A DNA stretch of 64,000 nucleotides, taken from contig ONCE01000003.1 of NCBI GenBank assembly GCA_900316245.1, forward strand, positions 1-64,000, given 5' to 3'. The first letter of the stretch is position 1, and each line of letters opens with the position of its first letter. The DNA comes from an uncultured Bacteroidales bacterium. GTDB taxonomy: Bacteria; Bacteroidota; Bacteroidia; Bacteroidales; UBA932. The position numbers were made by a program, and so were the translations under genes. Shown here in pieces: positions 24,840 through 32,582 of this stretch. Under the pieces are notes generated by a model. It made no database searches. It had not been told where the DNA came from and saw only the letters and a program-made list of their open reading frames with translations.

Positions 24840-26177
24840 ATGCGCAGCGTGGCCATCATAGGTGCCGGGGCTGCCGGCTGTTTTTGTGCCGCTCAGTTGA
24901 GGAGCCTGGCACCGGAACTGGCTGTAACCGTGTTTGAAGCCGGCCCCAAGCCCCTGGCCAAGGTAGCCATAACCGGCGGAGGCCGCTGCAATCTCACCAA
25001 TTCCTTTGCGGGCATCCGCTCGCTGAAAGAGGCTTACCCCCGCGGCGAGCGCGTGATGAAGCGAGCCCTCAAGGCCTTCTCGCAGGAAGACACCATCCGG
25101 TGGTTCCAAGACCAAGGGGTCCCCTGCGTCCTGCAGGAAGACCACTGCTGGTTTCCGCAAAGCCAGAACGCAATGGACATAGTCAATGCGTTGCAATGGG
25201 CAATGAAAGGGGCCGATGTACGCTTAAAAACACCAATAGTTTCTATTGCCCAACCGGTTGTGGGAAATTATTTTTCGCAAGACTTTGCGAAAAACCAATT
25301 TCCCACAACCTCCATAGAGCCTACGCGCACAGAACAACCCCTTCCGTCAGATGAAAATTATTTTTCGCAAGACTTTGCGAAAAACCAATTTTCCTCCGAC
25401 TCCACAGAGTCTACGCACATAAATGTTAATGGCGAACCGTTTGATTTTGTGGTGATCACAACGGGCGGAGCGCCTAAGGGGGTGCCGTTTCTGGAGGGGC
25501 TGGGGCTGGAAATGATTCCGCCGGTGCCTTCCCTGTTCACCTTTACCGTGCCGGACCCTTCCCTCCGCAGCCTGATGGGGCTGGTGGTGGAGGCTTCCAT
25601 CGGCCTGCAAGGGACTGCTTTCAAGGCCCAGGGGGCTCTTCTGATTACAGACTGGGGTCTCAGCGGACCGGCCACCCTCAAGCTCTCTTCCTACGCTGCC
25701 AGGCATCTGGCGGAGACCGGCTACAAGGGAACGCTGGGCATCAACTGGCTCTGCCTGAGCGAGAACGAGGCCCGCGAACTCCTGCAAAAAACCGCCGAAG
25801 AGAACCCCCAGAAGCAGGTTTCCACCACGCACCTGCTGCAAAGCCGCCTGTGGAACCACCTCATCCAAAAGGCCGGTCTTCGGGAAGGCATCCGCTGGGC
25901 CGAGGTAGGAAGCAAGGGGCTCAACCGCCTCTCGGCCGTCCTCACCGCCGACAGCTATCCCCTATCCGGCAAGAGCAAATTCCGCGAAGAATTCGTAACT
26001 TGCGGTGGCGTTGCGCTGAGCAACGTGGATCTGTCCACCTTGGAATGCAAAACCCATCCCGGCCTGTACTTTGCCGGCGAGGTGTTGGATATAGATGCCA
26101 TAACCGGAGGTTTCAACCTCCAGGCCGCCTGGAGCACCGGCTACGTTTGTGCCCAAAGCATAGTCAAAAGCCTATGA
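24840..26177 (+). CDS. NAD(P)/FAD-dependent oxidoreductase (BaiN/HI0933 family) with in-frame palindromic inserts
   Basis: A 445-residue flavoprotein. The FAD Rossmann motif VAIIGAGAAGCFCAAQL (4-20) and GGRCNLTN (47-54) are characteristic of the HI0933/BaiN family, followed by ITTGGAPKG, the LSGPATLKLSSYAA segment and a C-terminal FAD closure FAGEVLDIDAITGGFNLQAAWSTG. Substrate unknown; some members reduce bile-acid intermediates. Residues about 139-193 are foreign and consist of two palindromic elements encoding QPVVGNYFSQDFAKNQF and DENYFSQDFAKNQF. They replace a beta-hairpin between two strands of the flavin domain. The frame is intact. The ATG at 24840 is chosen over an upstream TTG. Confidence 0.9.
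   Translation: MRSVAIIGAGAAGCFCAAQLRSLAPELAVTVFEAGPKPLAKVAITGGGRCNLTNSFAGIRSLKEAYPRGERVMKRALKAFSQEDTIRWFQDQGVPCVLQEDHCWFPQSQNAMDIVNALQWAMKGADVRLKTPIVSIAQPVVGNYFSQDFAKNQFPTTSIEPTRTEQPLPSDENYFSQDFAKNQFSSDSTESTHINVNGEPFDFVVITTGGAPKGVPFLEGLGLEMIPPVPSLFTFTVPDPSLRSLMGLVVEASIGLQGTAFKAQGALLITDWGLSGPATLKLSSYAARHLAETGYKGTLGINWLCLSENEARELLQKTAEENPQKQVSTTHLLQSRLWNHLIQKAGLREGIRWAEVGSKGLNRLSAVLTADSYPLSGKSKFREEFVTCGGVALSNVDLSTLECKTHPGLYFAGEVLDIDAITGGFNLQAAWSTGYVCAQSIVKSL
25256..25310 (+). repeat. In-frame palindromic element, copy 3 (BaiN-like gene)
   Basis: Outer arms GGTTGTGGGAAATT / AATTTCCCACAACC pair perfectly over 14 bp; inner arms TTTTTCGCAA / TTGCGAAAAA around GACT. Encodes VVGNYFSQDFAKNQFPTTS; tail TCCATAGAGCCTACGCGCAC. 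Confidence 0.9.
25346..25400 (+). repeat. In-frame palindromic element, copy 4 (BaiN-like gene)
   Basis: Outer arms GTCAGATGAAAATT / AATTTTCCTCCGAC (two mismatches); inner arms identical to copy 3. Encodes DENYFSQDFAKNQFSSDST; tail TCCACAGAGTCTACGCACA. Confidence 0.85.
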
Positions 26178-27415
26178 ACACTTATATCATAATAGCCGCC
26201 GCAGCCGCCGTGATCATAGCCGTGGTCATTACCTGGCTCATTATGCGCGCCCACGAGGTCAAAGCCTGCAACGAGCTGGAGAACAAGCTCATCGGCGCCC
26301 AGAAAGACCTGGAGAACGCCCAGAAACTGCAAAAGATGCAGCAGGAGTCTTTCGCACAGCAGCTCGATGCCGTCAAGAGCCAGTTATCGGCCGAAACGGA
26401 GAAACTCCTTAAGCAAAGGGAAGAGAGCCTCCAGCAGAAGGCCGAGGAAACCTTCAAGAACCTCACCGGACCGCTGGGCAAGGACCTCAAGTCCATGCAG
26501 GAGAGCTTCGACGCCCAGAAGAGAATCCAGGCCGAAGGCACCGCCTCCCTCAAAACCGCGATGGAGCAGGCTGTCAAGCACCTGCAGGACCAGACGCAGG
26601 CCATTGGCACCAAGGCCGACAACCTGGCCCAGGCCCTGAAGGGACAAAACAAGATGGCCGGCACCTGGGGAGAAATCATCCTCTACAATATGCTGGTGAG
26701 CGAAGGGATGGTGGAAGGCCGCGACTTTGACAAGGAAGAAACCCTGAGGGACGGCCAGGGCAGCATTGTCTACAACGAGGACAGCGGCAAGCGAATGAGG
26801 CCCGACTATATCCTGCATTATCCGGACAAGACGGAGGTAATCATAGATGCCAAAACCTCTATGGAAGCCCTTTCGGACTGGGTGGGGACCGAGGATCCCA
26901 TCCGCAAGGAAGACGCCGCCAAACGCAATCTGCTGGCCATCCGCACGCAGATCAAGAGTCTCTCCGGCAAACGTTATCAGGACTATATCCGCGAAGGGTA
27001 CAAGACCCTGGACTACGTGATTATGTTCATTCCCAATTACAGCTCACTGCAACTGGCCAAGACCATGGCCCCCAACCTGTTCAACGAGGCCTACCAGCAG
27101 GGCGTGCTCCTGACCACGGAAGAGACCCTGATGCCCTTCCTGCGGATGATCCGCGTAGCCTGGACCAACTACGACCAGGTCCGCAACCAGGAAAAGATCA
27201 TCAAGGCCGCCCAGACCATGGTGGACCGCGTATACGATTTCGCCAGGGCGCACGCCGCTATGGGAGACAAGCTCCACGCCGCTCTGGACGAGTACGAGAA
27301 AGTATCGCTGAAAGTGGGAGAATCGGGAAATTCCATCCTTACATCGGCCCGTCAGCTCATCAAGCTGGGCGTTCCCAAGAACCCTAAGAAGCCGCTTCCG
27401 GATTCAGAAGAATAA
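26174..27415 (+). CDS. rmuC: DNA recombination protein RmuC
   Basis: A 413-residue protein with an N-terminal membrane anchor (YIIIAAAAAVIIAVVITWLI), a coiled coil (about 30-165) and the RmuC nuclease-like domain (about 170-370; NKMAGTWGEIILYNML, PDYILHYPDKTEVIIDAKTS, the second carrying the PD-(D/E)xK-type D...DAK residues). It limits inversions and abnormal rearrangements at repeats. The ATG overlaps the preceding stop (ATGA). Its 3' end overlaps the convergent hddC-gmhB gene by 32 bases. Confidence 0.93.
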   Translation: MNTYIIIAAAAAVIIAVVITWLIMRAHEVKACNELENKLIGAQKDLENAQKLQKMQQESFAQQLDAVKSQLSAETEKLLKQREESLQQKAEETFKNLTGPLGKDLKSMQESFDAQKRIQAEGTASLKTAMEQAVKHLQDQTQAIGTKADNLAQALKGQNKMAGTWGEIILYNMLVSEGMVEGRDFDKEETLRDGQGSIVYNEDSGKRMRPDYILHYPDKTEVIIDAKTSMEALSDWVGTEDPIRKEDAAKRNLLAIRTQIKSLSGKRYQDYIREGYKTLDYVIMFIPNYSSLQLAKTMAPNLFNEAYQQGVLLTTEETLMPFLRMIRVAWTNYDQVRNQEKIIKAAQTMVDRVYDFARAHAAMGDKLHAALDEYEKVSLKVGESGNSILTSARQLIKLGVPKNPKKPLPDSEE

Positions 27416-28931
27416 ACGGCATTCCGCAGTTTTTTGCAAAGGCAGCGTCGGAGGGGGCATCCCCCAGCATGACACTGCTTTTTGCGTCTATGTCCGGGAA
27501 CAGGCTGCAGGCCTCATAGAACATACCCGGGTTGGGTTTTCGCCGGGGATCTTCCTCGGACACGGACGTACAGGCCAGGATCAAATCAATGCGCCCTCCG
27601 GCCTCCAAAACGCCCTGCATCATATAAGCGTGCACCTGGGCCAGTTGGGCATCGGTCATAACGCCCTTACCCACTCCGCGCTGGTTAGTTACCAGCACAA
27701 TATGCTTGAACTTCCCGGACCACCGCGCCAGAGCCGGCAAGATTCCGGGCATCCATTCCCACATCTGAGGAGTACGCACATAATCTCCCAGAATATGCCG
27801 GTTAAGAACCCCGTCCCTGTCCAGGAACAAAGTTGTTGCATTTGCCTTCAGAATATCCTCAGAGGCCTTTTGAACGGCAAACCACGCCGGAATGGCCCAC
27901 TGCGCCTTCTGATAATCTTCCGGTATGCCTATATCAATGAAATAGGCGTCACTCACCCATCCTCCAACCTCTCCCAACGCTGCCCCCGGCTCCAGCACCT
28001 CCTTCTCAAAGGAGAACTTCTCCGGCAAACTCCCCAGTTCCAGCCTCCCCCTATCAATCGCATACACCCCTCCATTGATAAGCCCCTCAGAACAATATTG
28101 TTTCTCCTTAAACTCTAATACTCTGAGCGCTAGCTTTGTGGAGTCAGAGGAAAAATGGTTTTTCTCTGATAGTTGGAAGGAAGGATCCGAAGGCGTGGGC
28201 TTTGTGGAGACAGAAAAAAATTGGTTTTTCGGGTACCGTCCCGAAAAATAATTATTTTCTGACGGTTGGGAGGTCGGATCCGACTGAGCAGGTTTAGTGG
28301 AGTTATCCTCGTGCGTTGGGTCTGTGGAGGTTGTGGGAAATTGGTTTTTCGGGTACCGTCCCGAAAAATAATTTTTGTCTGACGGTTGGAAGGTCGGATC
28401 CGACTGACCAGGCTTTATGGAGTTATCCTCGTGCGTTGGGTCCGTGGAGGTTGTGGGAAATTGGTTTTTCGCAAAGTCTTGCGAAAAATAATTTCCTACA
28501 ACCGGTTGGACTACAGATACAGAACCGTATCTGTCGAAATCCTTCATAGGTTTAAGGGCCAAAGTGATGGCAAACGTAAAAGGGATAGATTTCAGATCTA
28601 CCGGATAGAACGTATCTCCATTTACCACAAACACTTGGGATTCGTGGCACTTCCCCAAAGCCAACCTGATCCCCCCTCCGGTCCCCAATGGCTCTTCTTC
28701 TACCGCAAAATCGTAGGTAAACGACCACTGATTCGACTTGACATAGTCGATAACCTGTTCTCTGAGATACCCTACCGAGAACACTACGTGATTCACCTCC
28801 TGACTCACGAGCCAGTCCAACAGATACCCCAAAAACGGCCTACCGTTAACAGGCGCCAGACACTTGGGGATTTCTTTGACTACGGAGCGGAGACGGGTAC
28901 CCAGACCGCCGGCCAGGACTATAACTTCCAT
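27384..28931 (-). CDS. Heptose-1-phosphate guanylyltransferase / heptose bisphosphatase fusion (HddC-GmhB) with in-frame palindromic inserts
   Basis: A 515-residue fusion. Residues 1-360 are a nucleotidyltransferase (VLAGGLGTRLRSVVKEIPKCLAPV; NGDTF; GLINGGVYAID). Residues about 368-512 are a HAD-IIIA phosphatase like GmhB (FLDRDGVLNRH; VTNQRGVGKG; Cys residue; KPNPGMF; MLGDAPSD). With the adjacent heptokinase it should make GDP-D-glycero-alpha-D-manno-heptose. Residues about 143-267 (about 125) are foreign: four palindromic elements inserted where the beta-hairpin after YGSVSVV should turn into VLEFKEK. It overlaps the kinase gene by 13 bases. Confidence 0.85.
   Translation of the reverse strand: MEVIVLAGGLGTRLRSVVKEIPKCLAPVNGRPFLGYLLDWLVSQEVNHVVFSVGYLREQVIDYVKSNQWSFTYDFAVEEEPLGTGGGIRLALGKCHESQVFVVNGDTFYPVDLKSIPFTFAITLALKPMKDFDRYGSVSVVQPVVGNYFSQDFAKNQFPTTSTDPTHEDNSIKPGQSDPTFQPSDKNYFSGRYPKNQFPTTSTDPTHEDNSTKPAQSDPTSQPSENNYFSGRYPKNQFFSVSTKPTPSDPSFQLSEKNHFSSDSTKLALRVLEFKEKQYCSEGLINGGVYAIDRGRLELGSLPEKFSFEKEVLEPGAALGEVGGWVSDAYFIDIGIPEDYQKAQWAIPAWFAVQKASEDILKANATTLFLDRDGVLNRHILGDYVRTPQMWEWMPGILPALARWSGKFKHIVLVTNQRGVGKGVMTDAQLAQVHAYMMQGVLEAGGRIDLILACTSVSEEDPRRKPNPGMFYEACSLFPDIDAKSSVMLGDAPSDAAFAKNCGMPFILLNPEAAS
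28143..28170 (-). repeat. In-frame palindromic element, copy 5 (inner stem deleted)
   Basis: Plus strand GTCAGAGGAAAAA / TTTTTCTCTGAT: outer arms only, with three bases between them. The coding strand reads SEKNHFSSDST, an internally deleted form of the element that keeps the frame. Confidence 0.65.
28209..28263 (-). repeat. In-frame palindromic element, copy 6 (hddC-gmhB)
   Basis: Inner arms TTTTTCGGG / CCCGAAAAA around TACCGT; outer arms partly degenerate. The coding strand encodes ENNYFSGRYPKNQFFSVST. Confidence 0.8.
28261..28500 (-). repeat. 120-bp (40-codon) tandem duplication of the composite element
   Basis: 28261-28380 and 28381-28500 are nearly identical, including the spacer with TCGGATCCGACTGA and GAGTTATCCTCGTGCGTTGGG. 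The exception is the inner palindrome, which is of the CGGG type in one and the CGCAA type in the other while each stays self-complementary. The length is a multiple of three. Confidence 0.85.
28329..28383 (-). repeat. In-frame palindromic element, copy 7 (chimeric arms)
   Basis: The plus-strand left arm GGTTGTGGGAAATT is of one outer-arm type while the right arm AATTTTTGTCTGAC is of the other, so only the inner stem pairs well. The coding strand reads DKNYFSGRYPKNQFPTTST. Confidence 0.8.
28449..28503 (-). repeat. In-frame palindromic element, copy 8 (hddC-gmhB)
   Basis: Plus-strand outer arms GGTTGTGGGAAATT / AATTTCCTACAACC (one mismatch), inner arms TTTTTCGCAA / TTGCGAAAAA around AGTC. The coding strand reads VVGNYFSQDFAKNQFPTTST, identical to copy 3 over the core. 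Confidence 0.88.
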
Positions 28932-29941
28932 GCCACAGCTCCTTTTTCCGTAAACTGGAACGGGACCACCTTTCCGGGAAGTTTCGAGAGCGCCTCGATA
29001 ACGGCTACCCGGTGCTCCGGAGGAACCATCAGCATCATAAAGCCGCCACCGCCCGCACCGGACACCTTTCCGGAGATGGCACCGGCTGCCATAGCCGTGT
29101 CAAAGGCTTCCTGAATCATCGGATTGGTAATGGCTCCGGCCATTTTCTTCTTGTCCTCCCAGGCCTGGCCCAGGATGGCTGCAAAGCGGGCCATATCTCC
29201 CTTCAGGAGGGCCAGCTTCATATCGATGGCGCTCTGCTTGATGCGGTGCATGGCTTCCACCGCCTCCGAGGCTCCGCTGCGCGTGGCTTTCTGCTGCTCG
29301 GAGATGATGGCGGCCGAGGAGCGGCTTCGGCCCGTAAAATAAAGTAGCATGGAGGCTTCCAGCTCTTCGATGATCCAGTCCTTGACGCGGAGCGGATTCA
29401 CTATGACCATATCGCTGGGAAGGAATTCCATGAAATTGAAACCGCCGAAAGCGGCTGCATATTGGTCCTGCTTGCCGCCGGCCAGGAGGAGGTCCTTGCG
29501 CTCGATCTCGTAGGCCAGACGGGCCAGTTCGTAGTCTCCCAGGGGGATGCCCATCCACTCGGCAAAGCACTTGAGGATGCACACCACCATAGTGGAAGAC
29601 GTGCCCAGGCCGGATCCGGCGGGGGCGTCGTTGTAAGTGGTTATGGCAAAGCCCGCCGCAGGAATGGGGCCGAAGTCCCTGGTGACGCGGTTGTAGACGC
29701 CGTCAATGAGCAGCGCGCCGGAATTCACGGGACCGGTTCCCAGGCTCACTTCTTTGCGGATGCCGGCATCGGCCGCATTGACCCGCATTACGGGCCGATT
29801 CAGGGGCTCGATGGAGCAATAGGCCGCCAGGTTAATGGTGGCGTTGAGCACATTCCCGCCATAGAGGTCCGAGTACGGGGATACGTCCGATCCGCCACCG
29901 GCCAGACCCAGTCTGAGCGGAGCTTTACTTCTGATTATCAT
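28919..29941 (-). CDS. hddA: D-glycero-alpha-D-manno-heptose 7-phosphate kinase (GHMP family)
   Basis: A 340-residue GHMP kinase with the N-terminal IIRSKAPLRLGLAGGGSDV, the ATP-binding glycine loop PAGSGLGTSSTMVV (about 109-122) and the C-terminal SGAGGGGFMMLMV. Together these define HddA-type sugar kinases, which form heptose 1,7-bisphosphate. Context supports this: the next gene is a heptose guanylyltransferase-phosphatase fusion, overlapping by 13 bases. The product would be a nucleotide-heptose for surface glycans. GmhA (isomerase) is not in the window. Confidence 0.88.
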   Translation of the reverse strand: MIIRSKAPLRLGLAGGGSDVSPYSDLYGGNVLNATINLAAYCSIEPLNRPVMRVNAADAGIRKEVSLGTGPVNSGALLIDGVYNRVTRDFGPIPAAGFAITTYNDAPAGSGLGTSSTMVVCILKCFAEWMGIPLGDYELARLAYEIERKDLLLAGGKQDQYAAAFGGFNFMEFLPSDMVIVNPLRVKDWIIEELEASMLLYFTGRSRSSAAIISEQQKATRSGASEAVEAMHRIKQSAIDMKLALLKGDMARFAAILGQAWEDKKKMAGAITNPMIQEAFDTAMAAGAISGKVSGAGGGGFMMLMVPPEHRVAVIEALSKLPGKVVPFQFTEKGAVAWKL

Positions 29942-31128
29942 GACAATATGGCTTTACAGAGGGCATCGAGGGCGGGTTCATCGGCCTCCTTGTAACGGCT
30001 GCGGATGGTCACCGGCTCCCCTACTATTTCCACGTCCTTCATAGCGCCCAGCATTTCTTTCATCACGCGGGCGGCGCTGGGGGCCCAGGAACCGTTTTCT
30101 ATGAGGGCTACTTTGCGTTTGCTGTAGCCCTTGACCTGCAGCGAGTGCAGGAAATCGTGGGCAGGGGTAAAGAGGCCGGCGTCATAGGAACAGGCGGCCA
30201 GCACCATTCTGCCGTAGCGGAAGGCGTCTTCCACGGCTTCGGCGCGGTCATCTCTGGCAAGGTCCGATACGGCTACCTTGGGACAGCCCAGGGCCTTGAG
30301 TTTTTCGGCCACCATTTCCGCTACCTTGGCCGTACCGCCGTGGATGGAGGCGAAGGCCACAAATACGCCCTCGGTTTCTACGCCGTAACTGCTCCAGGTA
30401 TTATATAGGTTCAAGAAATAATTCAGGTCCTTGCGGATGATGGGACCGTGCAGCGGGGCTATGACGCTGATGCTCTCTCCGCCCAGCTTTTTCAGCAGAG
30501 CCTGCACCTGGGAGCCGTATTTGCCGCAGATGTTGAAGTAGTAGCGGCGGCCTTCGCAGGCCCAGTCGGGGTCTTCATCGGCCCAGAAAGCGGTTTTGCA
30601 AAGGGCTCCGAACTTGCCGAAGGCATCGGCCGAAAAGAGAACGCCGGTGGCGGTATCCAACGACACCATCACCTCCGGCCAGTGCACCATAGGGGCGGCG
30701 ATGAACTTGAGGGTATGGCTACCCAGCGTCAGAGTATCCCCTTCCTTGACGGCCAGAGTGTTCTTTACGGGCTTCTCCGGCATAAACTGTCCCAGGAACT
30801 TGAGGGCCATGGCGCTGCCAACTACCGTCACATCCGGGTATTTCTCCAGGACGGGAGCCACGGTGGCCGAATGGTCCGGTTCCATATGGTGGATAACCAG
30901 GTAATCCGGCTTTCGGCCCTCCAAAGCCGCTTCCAAATTCCTCAGCCATTCCTCCCCTTTTCGGGCATCGGCGGTATCCAGGATGGCAACTTTCTCATCT
31001 ACAATAAGATAGGAATTATAAGCCATACCTTCCGGCACCGTATATTGGCTTTCAAACAAATCCAGATCCAGGTGATCGACACCTATATATCGGATTCCTT
31101 TTACAATTTCTTTCATATCTATGGTCAT
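29938..31128 (-). CDS. FprA-family A-type flavoprotein (flavodiiron protein)
   Basis: A 396-residue two-domain enzyme: a metallo-beta-lactamase-like di-iron domain (about 1-250) with HHMEPDHSATV (HxExDH ligands) and APMVHWPE, and a flavodoxin domain (about 255-395; FVAFASIHGGTAKVAEMVAEK binding FMN). Such proteins reduce O2 (or NO) to water in anaerobes, protecting them from oxygen. It is the first gene of the leftward operon with hddA and hddC-gmhB, overlapping hddA by four bases. Functional linkage to heptose synthesis is not obvious. A second in-frame ATG at 31116 is possible. Confidence 0.93.
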   Translation of the reverse strand: MTIDMKEIVKGIRYIGVDHLDLDLFESQYTVPEGMAYNSYLIVDEKVAILDTADARKGEEWLRNLEAALEGRKPDYLVIHHMEPDHSATVAPVLEKYPDVTVVGSAMALKFLGQFMPEKPVKNTLAVKEGDTLTLGSHTLKFIAAPMVHWPEVMVSLDTATGVLFSADAFGKFGALCKTAFWADEDPDWACEGRRYYFNICGKYGSQVQALLKKLGGESISVIAPLHGPIIRKDLNYFLNLYNTWSSYGVETEGVFVAFASIHGGTAKVAEMVAEKLKALGCPKVAVSDLARDDRAEAVEDAFRYGRMVLAACSYDAGLFTPAHDFLHSLQVKGYSKRKVALIENGSWAPSAARVMKEMLGAMKDVEIVGEPVTIRSRYKEADEPALDALCKAILS

Positions 31129-31135
31129 ATCTTTA

Positions 31136-31143
31136 CAAAGATA
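31136..31143 (-). promoter_or_regulatory. -7 box of the fprA-hddA-hddC operon
   Basis: Plus-strand CAAAGATA (minus-strand TATCTTTG) ends seven bases before the ATG at 31128. Confidence 0.5.
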
Positions 31144-31181
31144 AAGAAAAATTGTGTAACTTGCGCCACATTTTACAGGGC

Positions 31182-32357
31182 ATGGACTTTAAGCGTTTAT
31201 GGCATAGATTCCGCCGCGTAGTCAGATACTACGGCTACATCTTCGACGAGATTGACACGGAGAGCGCCACCCAGCGCATCAAATCCGCTATCTGGTTCCG
31301 CGGCCCCAATGTATGGATTCTGGCTTTTGCCATAGTCCTGGCTTCCGTGGGCCTTAACGTCAACTCCACGGCGGTCATCATCGGTGCCATGCTGGTTTCC
31401 CCGCTGATGGGTCCTATCATCGGCGCAGGCCTGGCCCTGGGCACCAACGATGTGGACCTGCTCAAATCGGCCGGTAAGAATCTGCTGGCTATGGTCATCA
31501 TCTCGCTGATCGCTTCTACCCTGTTCTTCCTGGTCTCTCCCCTGTCGCTGGTCAATCCCACCGAGCTGGAGGCCCGCACCTCGCCCACCATCTACGATGT
31601 GCTCATAGCCTTCTTCGGCGGTATGGCCGGCATTCTGGAGAACAGCCGCAAAGAGCGCGGAACCGTGCTTTCGGGTGTGGCCATCGCCACCGCCCTTATG
31701 CCGCCGCTGTGCACCGCCGGTTACGGTCTGGCGCATCTGAACATGCATTTCTTCCTTGGCGCGCTGTATCTGTTTGTGATCAACAGCGTGTTCATCGCCC
31801 TGGCTACCTACTTCATGGTCAAGTACCTGGGCTTCCCCACGGTCTCCGGCATGTCCGAAGAACTGGCCTCCCGCCGCGCCAAGGTCATCAGCACCATCCT
31901 GGTCATCATCCTGGTGCCCAGTATCTGGAGTGCCATCACGCTCATCCAGAGCAATAATTTCGAGCGCAATGTCCAGAACTTCGTGGAAAACAACCGCCTG
32001 GTAGCGCCCCGCACGTATATCTATGATTACCGCGTACAAGGCCGCCAAGCCCACCTTTCCCTGGCCGGAGAACCCCTGGACGACGACATCCGCGCCAGCA
32101 TCTACGTGAAAGCGGGCCGATACGGCATCAAACAGCGCGAACTCATCCTGATGGAGCACTCTTTTGGCCTGTCCCAGCAGGATATGGACACCATTATTGA
32201 AGAAATATACAACAACACCAATAACGAATTAGACGAGAACCAGGCGCTCCTGGAATCCATCGAATCCCGCCTGGAGGAAATGGCCCTGGAGCTATCCCGC
32301 CTCAAACATCAACGGCATCAGAACGATTCCATCCAAACGGATTCACTCAGGTTCTGA
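31182..32357 (+). CDS. DUF389 / TIGR00341 family membrane protein
   Basis: About 391 residues with the family core FRGPNVWILAFAIVLASVGL, NSTAVIIGAMLVSPLMGPIIG and further helices in the first 270 residues (about six in total). A soluble C-terminal tail of about 120 residues ends in a coiled coil. Members are widespread and uncharacterised. I use the ATG at 31182 (MDFKRLW); an upstream ATG at 31152 would begin inside the promoter region. Its 3' end is followed by an unusual repeat region. Confidence 0.85.
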   Translation: MDFKRLWHRFRRVVRYYGYIFDEIDTESATQRIKSAIWFRGPNVWILAFAIVLASVGLNVNSTAVIIGAMLVSPLMGPIIGAGLALGTNDVDLLKSAGKNLLAMVIISLIASTLFFLVSPLSLVNPTELEARTSPTIYDVLIAFFGGMAGILENSRKERGTVLSGVAIATALMPPLCTAGYGLAHLNMHFFLGALYLFVINSVFIALATYFMVKYLGFPTVSGMSEELASRRAKVISTILVIILVPSIWSAITLIQSNNFERNVQNFVENNRLVAPRTYIYDYRVQGRQAHLSLAGEPLDDDIRASIYVKAGRYGIKQRELILMEHSFGLSQQDMDTIIEEIYNNTNNELDENQALLESIESRLEEMALELSRLKHQRHQNDSIQTDSLRF

Positions 32358-32374
32358 CCGTTTTTTACAGGTCT

Positions 32375-32447
32375 CCCTATGCCTTTCGAACCGGTAACCA
32401 ATCCGACATTAGTTCCTTTTTTTTTTATTTTTTCGAAAGGCATAGGG
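32375..32447. repeat. 16-bp perfect inverted repeat with poly-T interior
   Basis: CCCTATGCCTTTCGAA (32375-32390) and its exact complement TTCGAAAGGCATAGGG (32432-32447) flank 41 bases that include a run of ten T. It lies 17 bases after the DUF389 stop. Possible terminator or a small palindromic mobile element. Confidence 0.6.
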
Positions 32448-32582
32448 TTTCCTGTTTTTAAAGAAACTTCCGTGAAAAATAACCTTCCTCTGTGCTTGTG
32501 ACAGAGCTGGAAGGGGTATGGGGAGAAGACGGGCATGACGACAAGGGTCAGAGCCCTGAAGGAGGTGGGAAGTGACGGAGAC

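Noticed and set aside
28316..29114. Plus-strand frames through the hddC repeats
   Set aside because: The palindromes give open frames on both strands. Only the minus strand joins nucleotidyltransferase and HAD motifs into one protein.
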